A DNA stretch of 64,000 nucleotides from Palaemon carinicauda. Lineage: Eukaryota > Arthropoda > Malacostraca > Decapoda > Palaemonidae. The position numbers were made by a program, and so were the translations under genes. Position 1 is the first letter of the stretch; each line of letters opens with the position of its first letter. Below the pieces are notes generated by a model that saw only the letters and a list, made by a program, of their open reading frames with translations, was not told the origin of the DNA and searched no databases. The DNA lies in NCBI RefSeq assembly GCF_036898095.1, contig NC_090766.1, forward strand, positions 34,054,348 to 34,118,347. Direction: 5' to 3'. Below are positions 52,876-63,646 of the stretch, piece by piece.

Positions 52876-53059
52876 GGTAAAACAAGCAAATACAATTCTT
52901 TCGCGATTTGGCAAACAAAAAAATGAATTAAAATAAAATTAATCTTCCACAGAGTGGTTTGGTCCTTAATGGCAAGTACTAGTGCTACTTTATTGCTGCA
53001 TCTATAGTTCCACTAAAGATCCCTCAAATATGTTTTCCCACAGGGAAACTGAAAAACAT
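52876..53059. other. Spacer between LINE 5' end and SINE
   Basis: AT-rich, no gene; the exact LINE 5' end (CCCTCTCTCTCTATTTGG region) is not certain. Confidence 0.4.
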
Positions 53060-53368
53060 TTAAATGTTTAAAAGCTACTCATGAGTGGCAGAGGCAAGAG
53101 ACAGTGACATTACCCTATCAAGCAGGACAATGCCCTAGAGACTGACCATATATACATATAAGCCCCCAAGCCCCCCTCTCCATCCAAGCTAGGATCGAGG
53201 AGGAACAGGCAATGGCTGTTGATAACTTGGCAGATATACCCCATCTTTAGCTCACAATAATGGTGAGATTGCAGCAACCAAAGAAACTAATAAGTTTGAG
53301 CGGGATTAGAACCCCAGTCTAGAGTTCATCAGTCAAGTATGTTACCGTATCGGCCACCACAACCCTTA
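53060..53368 (-). mobile_element. tRNA-derived SINE
   Basis: On the minus strand the head reads GTGGTGGCCGATACGGTAAC, with a perfect pol III box A (TGGCCGATACGG, 53345-53356). Box B (GGTTCTAATCCC, 53302-53313) lies 31 bases downstream, so the 5' part derives from a tRNA. A tRNA-unrelated body follows with AGCTAAAGATGGGGTATATC, GGAGAGGGGGGCTTGGGGGC and CACTCATGAGTAGCTTTTAA near its end. It lies directly beside the possible exon at 53378-53541. Confidence 0.85.
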
Positions 53369-53377
53369 AAGTGAATT

Positions 53378-53541
53378 TCACATAGGCCACATTCTGCTAC
53401 CATTAAGGATGCTGTTTTTCCACCATCTGAATGTGTTGCCAACAAGTTCCTTGACTGACATGCGTCTGCCATTTAGTGCACTCTGAAATCTCATGTGAAC
53501 ACACCATGGTGATAATTCCCAATCTTCCAGATCTTTCTGAT
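53378..53541 (-). CDS. Possible terminal exon of an unrecognised host gene
   Basis: On the minus strand a good acceptor (TATTTCCTTGCAG, ending at 53542) opens a frame of 54 codons to a TGA at 53378. It reads DLEDWELSPWCVHMRFQSAL, then NGRRMSVKELVGNTFRWWKN. The composition (four Trp, balanced charges) looks like real protein and unlike the transposon ORFs around. I do not recognise the family. Upstream exons, if any, would lie at higher coordinates, and none is clear up to 54632. It may also be a fragment of a retrocopy or unknown transposon. Confidence 0.35.
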
Positions 53542-53560
53542 CTGCAAGGAAATATAGCAA

Positions 53561-54632
53561 TTAGTGGCAAATCACAGGTCAAAACCCATTTCCTACAACA
53601 CCCCCCCCCCCATTACTAAGAGTAGGGATCATGTAAATAATTGTCATCAAAGATATGAGATCATTTCTGGGTTGTAGTCAGCCTCTCCTCACACATCTAA
53701 AGGTAAATGGGAAAGGCAAGATTTTGTAAAGAGTTAGAAAATCTAGCAGGGTATTTCTGAAACGAACGAACTCCATCAGGATCCAGGCCTAGGTCCGGTT
53801 AGTGTGTTCCTTCTTTAATTAGTAGTGATGGAGGACCAACCAGAACAGGTGTTATAAGAAGTGAAGTCCGCAGAGATGCCAAATTTTTGTCCCCAAGTCC
53901 CAATCGGGTCTAGAAGTAAGTTCACATTTCTTAAAAATTATGAGCATTAGATGAATAGATGGTTTAGGAGAATCTCCTCGGGCTTAGATAAACGTTGTAT
54001 GGTGGGTTTCTTCTTAGAACCCCAAATCATGCATCAAAAGTTGAACATGCAGTATCACTATCAAATCAAGCAAGAGATATCAATGGGGCTTTTTAACAAG
54101 CAAGTTTCATACAAAATTCATGAAGTTCAACTAGTTCATCCTGATTGCCTTCTCATCTCTATCTTGCCAGAGAAAGTTCTATATATACAGTACAGGAGTG
54201 CATCCCTGTATTGACTAATGACCAAGATGTAGAAAACTTCACTCTTGGGATGCGTAGTGACAAACTAAACCTACAGTCACCACTAAACAAGAGCTACTTT
54301 AGAAGTAACTTCCATGACAGCATTCCAAGCTTTCTCCCGGGTAGACCGTTGGTCCTGAGCAGTATCTTGCTTTATTGTCTGAAAACCTTTCAGATCTGGA
54401 CACATTCAAGCAATACGAAGAGCTTGTACGTTCAGGAACAAAAAAACCTTAGAATATGTCCTTCACCAAACAGCCTTAATTTTGGGGAATGCCTTAAAAG
54501 GGACGCTGTCATCTGTGTTGACACAAGTGTCGAGATATAGTTGCACTTAGTAACTTAATGTATAATTGACCACACAACACTTCTTGCCTGCAGTGGAAAA
54601 AGTAAAATCTAGCCAGTCCTCTTTCCAGAAGA
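53561..54632. other. Sequence without a recognised gene
   Basis: Contains a poly-C tract (53601-53611) and ORFs at 53951-54214 and 54145-54540 with no recognisable domain. It may be the 5' part of the decayed DIRS relic that follows, but I see no direct match. Confidence 0.4.
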
Positions 54633-55210
54633 TTATTATTATTACTTGCTAAACTACAACCCTAGCAGGATGCTATAAGCCCAGGGGCTCCAACAGTGAA
54701 AATAGCCCAGTGAGGAAAGGAAAAATAGAATATATTAAGAAGAGTAACACTAAAATGAATATCTCCTTTATAATCTACATAAACTTTAACAAAACAAGAG
54801 GAAGAGAAATAAGATAGAATAGTGTGCCCGATTGTACCCGCAAGCAAGAAAACTCTAACCCAAGACAGTGGAAGACCATAGTACAGAGGCTATGGCACTA
54901 CACAAGACTAGAGAACGGTGGTTTGATTTTGGAGTGTCCTAGAAGAGTTGCTTACCATAGCTAAAGTCTCTTCTACCCAAAGCAAGAGGAAAGGGGCCAC
55001 TGAACAATTTCAGTAGAGTATCCCCTTGAGTGAAGAAGAGTTGTTTCGTAATTTCAGTGTTGTCAGGTGTAAGGACAGCAGAATATGTAAAGAATAGGTT
55101 AGACTATTCAGTGTATGTGTAGGCAAAGGTACAGTGAACCGTAACGAGAGAGAAGGATCCAATGTAGTACTGTCTGGCCCGTCAAAAGACGCCATAACTC
55201 TAGTAGCTGC
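54633..55210 (-). mobile_element. Short non-autonomous derivative of the 2A LINE (5' and 3' ends only)
   Basis: The left part (54636-54730: ATTATTATTATTACTTGCTA, GGATGCTATAAGCCCAGGGG, AATAGCCCAGTGAGGAAAGG) matches the LINE 3' end at 9526-9640. The right part (54790-55205: GAGGAAGAGAAATAAGATAG, AATAGTGTGCCCG, AAGACAGTGGAAGACCATAG, GGATCCAATG, CTGTCTGGCC) matches the LINE 5' UTR at 12935-13350. The whole 3-kb ORF is missing between them. It is likely mobilised by the LINE proteins. Confidence 0.8.
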
Positions 55211-55529
55211 TCCAACAAGGTTCTCAGTTCCTCAGTCAGCTATGGTTCGGTCATCACCACTCGCACTTAATGTTGCCTGCTTTCAGAACTAGACTCCATT
55301 CACCATTACAACAGGAAACCAAAACCCTTGTCTGTTTCAACAGAGAGGTCATGTTTCAACCTGTTACAGTCGAGGCGTCAGGTTCCCTAACGTGCCAGGG
55401 GTGGGGAGTGAAGCCTACATCATGATTGGACAAGTGGCAACACCTTGGCCAGATCCCTGGATGGTAGAAGTCGTCTTTTGCAGGTTTCGTGTCCCATTCA
55501 CAAGCTGTCACCCACCTGTCAGAATCTGA

Positions 55530-58500
55530 CTATCCCATCATTGTATTCGATGGGATCCCAGAAGACCTTTTAATTATTGAAGGCAGTGACCTTATTGCTG
55601 GAGAAGAAAGTAATCGAAGAAGTCTTGGAAAGGTCCCCAGGTTCCTTCAGTAACCTCTTCCTACTGGAGGAACTGATGGAAGGATGGAGGCCTGACATAT
55701 ACTTTTAACTGCTGGAACCTGTTTATCCTTCAAACTTTGTTCTAGAGGGAAATTCCCAGCAAAGTAATCCAGGCAATAGGTGTAGTGGTTTTGCTGACTT
55801 AGGCTGGCCATAGCATGCAGACTACCTAGTGTTAGAATACTGACCATACTAACTTGGTTTTACACAAATATAAGGTGGAATGCCCCAGAGATTGGGAAAA
55901 GGGAACAAAAATAAAAAAAGAAATGGGCACGGTGCATCACCCCTTGATTTTATTATTGGCAAGGGGACCCAGCGTAACCTTAGAACTTCTCTATTATTTT
56001 ATTGTTGCTATGCAGATTAGAAATTAGGGGGGAAGAATAATGGAAATACTAAATAGCTGAAATCTCAGGTAAGATTGGGTTAATTTACTAGTAAAGGCAA
56101 AGACAATGAGGGCCTAAGGAACAAACAAATTCATTTGTACGGTGATCTATAATCGAGACTTATGAAGAGCAATAACAATTTCAAAACAAAACATAATTAG
56201 AAAAAATCCATTAATTTAACATCAAGATAAAGGTTGCCTACACATTTGTTGAGATTACAAGTCGACTACAGAGTTGAGTCTAGGTAAACCATCGCTAAGT
56301 TGTCGTAAAACCTTGAACAATCCAACAACCCATAAAACATCTACAGTTTCTTACCAATAAACTAAATTTTCACTGAAATAAACATGAAACGCTGACATTT
56401 ATATTTTCTTTATCAATCTCGTCAGATATAGTCAACACATTTACCTAGGCAATAGGCCCTACAGAGAGTAGGACATATGTCAGTCTGGAAAGATGATTCA
56501 GATATTAATAAACAAGGGGTGAGCTAACACTATTTACAGTACTGAATTAACAGAATTATATATTAAGAGAAGTTTACAACAATTTCTGTTTTTCCCAAAT
56601 TGCCATGCAACACCTCTTGACAAAGCCCATCTTTGGCAGAACCTTCTTGGACACGTCACCTCTCGACCCTTGTCTGGTGGATCAAGGAGAAGAACCTGTT
56701 AGCTGGCAGACCTCTACAGGTTCTCCCTCCAGACTTTCTACTGTTATTAGATGCTTCTTGCCAAGGATGGGGAATCCATCATCAACAGGAACAAATTACA
56801 CGAATTTGGTCACAGGAAGACAAGTCATTGCATATAGTATATCTATATAACTAAAAACGGTGTACTTAATGTTGCTCCACTTTAGTTGATAAGCGACAAC
56901 ACAACATTGGTGTCACATGTCAACAAGCAAGTGAGCTCAATATCTTGCCTCTTGTCAATTGGCAGTAGGGATGCAGTACTTGGCTCGGGTGAATGCTGTC
57001 CAACTCTCACCCCATTTCATTCTAGGGGAAAAATGTAATAGCAGACGATCTACTAGTTGGCTCGGTGGTCTTTGAATTGTCAAATGGTGAGCGCTCTATT
57101 TTGTGGGGTTCCCTAATAATAGATAAGTTTGCCATACACCTGAACCACAAACTACCAATGTACTGTATTACTCTCTAGACCCAGCTGCAGTACTAGAAGA
57201 TGCATTTTAACAACCTTGGGACCAAATGTACATAACGCTTTTCCCCTGTTCTGCCTGATTCCTCGGGTCTTGAACAAATGCTAATGTCGCAAAACCTATG
57301 AGTAATGCTAGTAGTGTCAAAGTGGCCCCAAGAGGAATGGAATTTCATAGAAGTTCCGAGAGAACTTCTAGATTGCCCACAACTGTACATGAAAAAGTTT
57401 CACAAAGCAGCTCGCTGCCTATCTTTTCATGGTTGGAGGTTATCCAGCATCTCGGAAAGAGAGGTCTTTTGAGACAGATTGCGAAGCAACTTTCAGGATA
57501 GCTCTGCAATGGTCTACCAGGCAAAATGGTTACTTTTTGTGATTGATGCCATAGAAGGAATATTGTTCCACTCACGGCCGCTATTCCCCTAATTGCAGAA
57601 CTTTTAGGTTAACTACAGCAAGAGAAACTTGTCTGTCACTGCAATGAAATGATGTTACTCAGCCATGAGCCAGGTCTATCGACTGAAGGGAATCTAACTC
57701 TGCTTTGATTAGAAGCTTCAAGTAGTCTTGCCCATCTTGGGAAATTAAACCCCTTCTTTGGAGTGTGATGAAGGTTCTGAGGTCCCTAAAGTTGACACCC
57801 TGTGAACCCCTATACAGTGACAGATAAAGACCTAACCTTAAAGGTGATTTTCCTCCTTGCCCTAGCTTATCTGGTATTACTCCAGGCGGTAGAAAAGTCT
57901 GTCATTCTCGGTTGTACGTTCATCAATCAATAGCAAATTGCACTAAATCATTTTCCATTTCAGTGATCAAAAAGGGAACTTGGTTATAAGTACAGGTCGC
58001 AACAAAAAGGGAATAACTAAGCATACACTCATTTTGTCTATGAGGGCCAGTAATTCTTCATGAGAAGCAACCACGGAGTTCTGCAAAAACCACTCTAACA
58101 CAGGTGTTCAGTGCAGATATTTGTAGAAGGTAGACCACCTTCACTGTCTTAGAGGATTGCTCCCACAACCTGTGGACACCTCCTTAGGTTATGTGGTAGC
58201 CATCCAACAACTGATATAAAGACCTATGTCTCAGCAGGACAGCTAGCATTTTGTTGTGTCATCAGTTACTGTACTTCAGCATAATTATGGTGTGAGTCTG
58301 TGAGAGCAGGATGAATGGGCTCCGCTTTCTTCGCTTGAAAGTAGCCACATTGCATTAATAACTTACATGTAGGTAAGCACTTCACTGCGGTCATATGCAT
58401 TATCTTCACCAGTAAATTGGGAAATGTTCTTACAAAAGTCCAAACTTGTTAGATTTTGACTCACATAAGAGCCAAGTATGAACGGATACTGGGTTAAGGG

Positions 58501-58590
58501 TCAGACACCATAATTTTTTTTATAGCTGAGGACATTGTCCTTCCTAAGGAAGACTCCCATATAAATGATAAGACTTTGTATTCTCGTAGG
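55530..58590 (+). pseudogene. Decayed DIRS-like pol and tyrosine recombinase (element C)
   Basis: Fragments in changing frames follow DIRS order. RT entry is near 55610-55680 (EEVLERSPG, FSNLFLVEETDGRMEA-like). RNase H is at about 56640-57080 (NLLAGRPLQVLPPDFLLLLD, ASCQGWGIHHQQE, SLHI; then SDNTTLVSHVNKQ and GKNVIADDLL). A methyltransferase-like remnant is near 57290-57340 (VAPRGMEF). Recombinase remnants are at about 57490-57800 (MVYQAKWLLF, LSVTAMK, QVYRLKGI). Many stops and shifts exist, and I find no intact stretch over 100 codons. It differs from elements A and B in sequence. Confidence 0.7.
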
Positions 58591-58599
58591 AACAAACTA

Positions 58600-58860
58600 C
58601 CTGTACAAGTTATAAAAGTTATTTGTATTTTTCATAACTAAAACATTTTATATTTCCGCCCCATTCACCTCACAAGTCTCGACCTAGAACGAAGTGAGAT
58701 CAAGCCAATGGAAACTTGATGCAACAATACAATGTCACCAGGCCCACGGTATTTCTTCAATTTGGTCGTAACAGAACAATTACCGAACTAACCCATATAA
58801 ATGACTGGTTAATATAGCTTAGAAAAATACAAATTACTGTTAAAATTTTGTAGTATTTGA
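58600..58860. repeat. Palindromic end of DIRS relic C
   Basis: AAGTTATTTGTATTTTTCATAA (58613 onward) and TTAGAAAAATACAAATTACT (58819 onward) are near inverses about 200 bases apart, and both resemble motifs at 285-310 and 8900-8930. This fits an ICR/ITR remnant; the assignment is inferred. Confidence 0.5.
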
Positions 58861-59212
58861 TCCTGTTGGTGGTTGCCATCACTGCACTTTAATGCTATAG
58901 GGGAATCTTCTCGGTCCCTAGATCCGTATGTTTGTTTGTCTTTGAACTTCCACTAGTTCCAGATTTCTTTTTGTCTGATGCTATCCAACCTTGTTAACTT
59001 TAGGGTTAAAAGTATGGTTTCAACTCCAATTTCGTGTAGAGAGAGGCTTGTCAAGGGTTTCTCCCCAGTTTAACCTCAATCCCTTCTACAGTTATAGTAC
59101 ATCAAGGTATTTTACTTGTTTGCAGCATCCTTTGGCCCCTAGCTGTATTCACATTTTAGTCTTCTACTGCGCCTCTGTTTCTACTTCTGTCTAGCATCTT
59201 ATTGTCTAACCC
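58861..59212. other. Sequence without a recognised gene
   Basis: No domain in any frame. The stretch near 59090-59210 is weakly like 20000-20110 (both have CTTTTGCCTTGTGTCTGTTCC / CTACTGCGCCTCTGTTTCTA style text), possibly an old dispersed repeat. Confidence 0.35.
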
Positions 59213-60482
59213 TTAAATCTGCACTCTTTGGTGTAGGTGCAACAGTTCCTCCTTTACTTAAACCAGATGGCTCAGTCACTCACTGTCCAAAGGAAAAGGC
59301 AACCCTGTTGGCTGATGTTTTTGACAGTAAAACAGAGTAATGAAAAACTTGAACTTCCTAATTCCTGTTTTCCTGAGGCTAAACTAACTAGTTTAGCTTT
59401 TCGATCTCGTGAGATTAAAGCTCTGTTGATGGACCTTGATGCTTATGGAGGTGTAGACCCAAATGGCATTTTTCCTTTGTTTTTTTTTTATAAAGACAGC
59501 AGATTTCTTAGCTCCAAAGTGATCTGTTATTTTGCGCAAGTTAGCAAGAAGAGGAGCTTTTAGCACTTGTTGGAGAATTGGTAATGTTACTCCTCTATGT
59601 AAATGTGTTTGTGGTAGCTCAAGTCCTACTGATTACCGCCCAATTTCCATAAATCCCATATTATCTAAAGTTTTTGAACTTCTTCTGGCAAAACGTCTTA
59701 ATAGATTTGCTGAAGGTAATCATCTATTCCCTAGTTTGCAATTTGGTTTTCGTAAAGTCCTTGGAGCATGTGATGCCTTCTTACAATCTCCAATGCTGTA
59801 CAGAAATCCCTTGATTGTGGTCGGGAAGTTCGTATGATTGGCCTTGATTTTAGTGCTGCCTTTGACCGTGTTAATCATGAGGCTCTTGTTTTCAAACTCA
59901 AACAGTTGGGAGTGGGTGGGTCGTTTCTTAGCAGTATTATTGCTTTTTTAAGTAATAGATCTCAAAGAGTTGTTGTTGATGGGCACCATAATGAGTATAG
60001 GAATGTGATATCCAGTGTTCCACAGGGTAGTGTTCTTGGCCCATTACTTTTCATACTATATACACATGACATGTGGTTTGGCCTAGAAAACAAGCTTGTT
60101 GCATATGCAGATGATGCTACTCTCTTTGCATCAATTCCATCCCCTGAATGTAGATCTGGGGTTGGTGAATCCCTTAATAGAGATTTAGCTAAAATTAGTG
60201 CATGGTGCAAATTATGGGGTATGAAGTTGAATCCTAATAAAACTCAAAGTATGATTGTAAGTAGGTTAAGGATGGATCTCAGTATTGATAATGTTTCGTT
60301 AAATTTGTATGACTCTTTTAAAATTTTAGGTGTAATTCTCGACAGCAAATTTACTTTTGAGAAACACATTAGATCTGTGTCTTCTTCAATTGCACAAAAA
60401 ATTGGCTTATTGGGAAAGTCTCTTAAGATTTTCGGTGATCAATCTATTCTGAAGAAGTGGTTTAATTCTTTCATTCTACCGT
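59213..60482 (+). mobile_element. 5'-truncated copy of the 2A-family LINE, disrupted
   Basis: Plus-strand copy of the LINE at 9526-13405, starting at about AAATCTGCACTC (59213) and matching the minus-strand sequence from 11460 down to about 10190. It codes the RT domain (IGLDFSAAFDRVNHE, SVPQGSVLGPLLF, YADDATLFASIPS near 60103-60140) with frameshifts near 59490, 59560 and 59790. It stops at 60480, where an LTR retrotransposon has inserted after TTCATTCTACC. A 10-codon stretch present in the other copy (AP.HPD region) is missing near 60270. The rest of the LINE should follow beyond the window. Confidence 0.9.
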
Positions 60483-60532
60483 TGTGGAGGATTTATTTTT
60501 ACTTTATTTTTATTTTTTTGTTTTTGCCAAAT

Positions 60533-60626
<94 letters not shown>

Positions 60627-61752
60627 TCATTTGCTTTAGTTTTTCTAGATCGCGCGAGAGTGTGTGTGTGTTTGAGTGTGTGTTTGAGTGTGTGTTTGTG
60701 TGTTTGGTTGTGTGTTTGTGTGACTGCGGTGTGCGCCGAAGAGCAAGTGGTAGTTAGAGAATGATCGTTGGGGGGTGAGAAAGACTGTTGGTACAAATGA
60801 GATTGTTTGTTTACATTTTTTAGTTAGGTTACGACAGTGGTGAATGTTTCGGAGCGAATGCTTTCTTATTTGACTGCAGCTTAAGGCAGTTGTGTGAGTG
60901 CTGGATAACTATTTATATATTTTCGACCAGCGTGGAAGTGTTTTTTTTGATTTTCAAAGTAAGTACAGTTTTGTTTATCTTTGCTTGTCGTGATTGTGAA
61001 TGATAGGAACAATTTATTATTTATCTTTGATTATAGTGCGATAGTTCAGTTAGGTAGAAGTGTTCGTAAGTGTTTTTCTTTTTTATTTTGGCAGGCTGCG
61101 ATTCCTCCTTTGGAGTGACCGAATTTTGAAAGTGGATTTATTGTTGATGACCTGGCCTGTATTACGATTTTGTTTGGACTGCTTTTGGATTGCTGAACCG
61201 ATGATGACCTGGCCTTTGTATTTGGATTGTTGATGATGATGATGATAATGATGATGATGGGGATGATGACTAACAATCAATTCAGCGTGGCAGTTGTGGC
61301 AAATTGCCACCCAGTGTAATCTGTTGACAACAAAGCTGTGATTGTGGTAGTTGCCGTAAAAGACAGTCGGCTTTGTGTTGGTGTCCATAAAATATTTATA
61401 CAAGATAATTCATATATATATTTACTTTTGGTTTTGGTGTGTGGGGTAATTTTAAGTCTGTTAGGGTTTTTGCGGGTTATATGAATGGTGCTTTTGATTA
61501 TTATATATTATATTATTTGGTGTTAAGTTTTGATTAGTTTTAAGTGTTGGTAATTTGATTGTGGATGGTTATTGATTTATTTATTATAGTTTGTAAGAAT
61601 ATAGTGTTAAGGATATGTTTTGTTTTGATTTTTGTCCTTTTGTCCAAGAGTCCCGCTGCTGATAACGTAAGGGGAAAGTTTGTTTTGTGGAGACCATTGT
61701 AAGTAAGTAAGATTCAAGGGTGTGGGGGTTGTTTTTGCAACATCCCGCCACA
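60483..61752 (+). repeat. 5' long terminal repeat
   Basis: The LTR begins TGTGGAGG right at the break in the LINE and ends CCCGCCACA, six bases before the primer-binding site, giving 5-bp inverted ends TGTGG/CCACA. Inside are (GA)n at 60534-60622, GT-rich sequence (60660-60735), a TATATATT box near 60913-60920 and GAT repeats near 61228-61260. A second LTR copy outside the window is needed to confirm the limits. Confidence 0.8.
60534..60622. repeat. (GA)n microsatellite inside the LTR
   Basis: About 89 bases of uninterrupted AG/GA dinucleotide, followed by a GTGTGTTT-rich segment. Confidence 0.97.
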
Positions 61753-61758
61753 TTATTT

Positions 61759-61776
61759 TGGCGCCCGAACAGGGAC
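61759..61776 (+). promoter_or_regulatory. Primer-binding site for tRNA-Lys
   Basis: TGGCGCCCGAACAGGGAC is an 18-base match to the complement of the 3' end of tRNA-Lys(UUU), starting with TGG as required to pair the CCA end. It lies six bases after the LTR. Confidence 0.93.
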
Positions 61777-61855
61777 TGCTGAGGTGGGATAGAAGCTGGA
61801 CTGTTGGACGAAGGACGGAATTAGGTTAAGAATTTAGGATTAAGGTTGATGAAAA

Positions 61856-63646
61856 ATGGAAGAGCAGAACAAGTTATTGAAGGAGGAATTGCGGCTGAGT
61901 AAGGAGCGTGAGGAGAGGTTGCTAATAGAGAATGAGAGGTTGAACTGGGAGAATGCGGCGATGCAGAAGGAGCTTAGGGAGTTAAAGGGGACAGTAGAGA
62001 GAGTGGAAGAATGTGTTGAGATGAGGATGCGAGAGAATGAAGAACGAATGGAGAAACGAATGGAAGATATGATGGGGCAAGTCATGGGGATGATGAAAAC
62101 TATAATGGGTGAAGGTGCAGTCGGAGGAGTGTCCTCAGCTTCGGGTAATGGGTTGGTAGTGAAAGAGAAGGTTAAGGTAGGTGATAATGGGAAAGGAAGT
62201 GATAGTGATAGTAGTAATAGTGATGGTGATATTGAAGATAAGGGAATTAGGCATAGTAAGGATGAACAGAAAGGGGAGAGGAAAGATGAAAGGAAAGGTA
62301 AAAGTGATGTGAAGAAAGAGAAGAAAAAGTATCAGGCTGATAGCAAGGACGATCGTGAATGGGTGAAAGTGGTAAGTAAGAAAAAGGGTAAGAAGGGAAT
62401 GGTTAAGGATAGGAATTTAAGTGTGGAAGTGGATTCATTATATTCGAATGAGGAAGAAGGTAACAAGGGAGTAGACAGTGATGATAGCAGTGAGAATGAA
62501 CGTGATGTGTGTAAGACTGTGTTTATGAGAGAGGTACCTCGGTGTGAAAGGTTCAATGAGCATAGCAGTAGGGATGTAAATGATTTTTTCAAGGAGTATG
62601 AGAGGTATTGTCAGGATAAGTATGGTGATAGTAAAAGAGTTTGGGCTAGGGAGTTAGGAGAATATTTGACTGGGTATTTGTTGACGATGTATGGAGTGAT
62701 AATGAGTGTAGGGGACGTTGATTATGAAAGTGTGAAAACGAGAATAATTGAGCAGGTAAAACGTATGAAAGGGAGTGTTAAGTATAAGCGTAAAAATGAT
62801 TTTGATGAGGCAAGGATGAATGCAGGAGAAGCTATATCAATGTACGTATGTAGGTTGGAAACTTTAGCTAGGAAGAAGTATGGGGATGAAGGTATAAATG
62901 AGAATAAGGAGTTAATGAGGAATTTTTTGGCAACAGTACCTGAGAATGTGTGTGAATTTATTAATTTGAAACGCAAAGAGAAAATGAGGTGGACGCAAGA
63001 GAGATTGACATGGGATGATATACTAGAGATAGTTGAGGATTATGAGTTAGATAGGTGCATGAAAGAAAGTAAATCTGTGAGTGTAAGAACTGGAATGGAA
63101 GAAAGTGTAATAGAATTTGGTAGTTATAAGGACGCAATTTTGAGAGGACCAATGAGGGTAGCTGATAATGTAGTAGATAGGAGTGTTAGGGCGAGTAATG
63201 TGGGAATACCTGTAAGGACAAATGAAGGGTTTAGGCAAGGGAATCAGGTTTGGAGGGATAGGAGTGCTAGTGCGCCGCAAGATAGGTCAGGTAGTTGTAT
63301 CCGTGAAGAGAAGTGTTATAGATGTGGGAAAGTAGGACATAAGAAGAATGAATGTAGATGGGCTCTAGGTGCTTGTTTTGGATGTGGTGAGGTAGGGCAT
63401 AGAATTAGTGAGTGCAAGAAAGAGAAAGGGATAAAATGTTATCGGTGTGGTATGACTGGGCACATAGCGAGTGGATGTCGTAGTAATCGTATGAATGTGA
63501 TTTGTGGTAATTGTGGTAAGGATGGTCATTATGCTAGAATGTGCAAGGAGCCGCGGGGTAAGTGTACTGAATGTGGTGCAGATGGGCATGTAGCTAGAGT
63601 ATGTAGGAGGAAGGGATTAAGTCAGCCAGGATGTTCGGGAAACTAG
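61856..63646 (+). CDS. gag: Gag polyprotein with five CCHC zinc knuckles
   Basis: The ORF is 596 residues. It has an N-terminal coiled coil (about 1-80), a Lys/Asp/Ser-rich linker (about 100-215), a capsid-like domain (about 220-410) and five CX2CX4HX4C knuckles between about residues 486 and 586. The capsid-like domain contains NDFDEARMNAGEAISMYVCR and LMRNFLATVPENV, as in Ty3/Gypsy retrotransposon Gag. The knuckles are CYRCGKVGHKKNEC, CFGCGEVGHRISEC, CYRCGMTGHIASGC, CGNCGKDGHYARMC and CTECGADGHVARVC. They bind the element RNA; the capsid region forms the particle shell. Five knuckles are more than the usual one or two. ATG 61856 follows the primer site by 80 bases. The stop is TAG 63644-63646. 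Confidence 0.92.
   Translation: MEEQNKLLKEELRLSKEREERLLIENERLNWENAAMQKELRELKGTVERVEECVEMRMRENEERMEKRMEDMMGQVMGMMKTIMGEGAVGGVSSASGNGLVVKEKVKVGDNGKGSDSDSSNSDGDIEDKGIRHSKDEQKGERKDERKGKSDVKKEKKKYQADSKDDREWVKVVSKKKGKKGMVKDRNLSVEVDSLYSNEEEGNKGVDSDDSSENERDVCKTVFMREVPRCERFNEHSSRDVNDFFKEYERYCQDKYGDSKRVWARELGEYLTGYLLTMYGVIMSVGDVDYESVKTRIIEQVKRMKGSVKYKRKNDFDEARMNAGEAISMYVCRLETLARKKYGDEGINENKELMRNFLATVPENVCEFINLKRKEKMRWTQERLTWDDILEIVEDYELDRCMKESKSVSVRTGMEESVIEFGSYKDAILRGPMRVADNVVDRSVRASNVGIPVRTNEGFRQGNQVWRDRSASAPQDRSGSCIREEKCYRCGKVGHKKNECRWALGACFGCGEVGHRISECKKEKGIKCYRCGMTGHIASGCRSNRMNVICGNCGKDGHYARMCKEPRGKCTECGADGHVARVCRRKGLSQPGCSGN

Noticed and set aside
53302..53356. tRNA gene
   Set aside because: Boxes A and B are present, but the acceptor and anticodon stems do not close and a SINE body follows.
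60476..60796. Minus-strand ORF with long Leu/Ser repeat
   Set aside because: It is a translation of the (GA)n microsatellite in the LTR.
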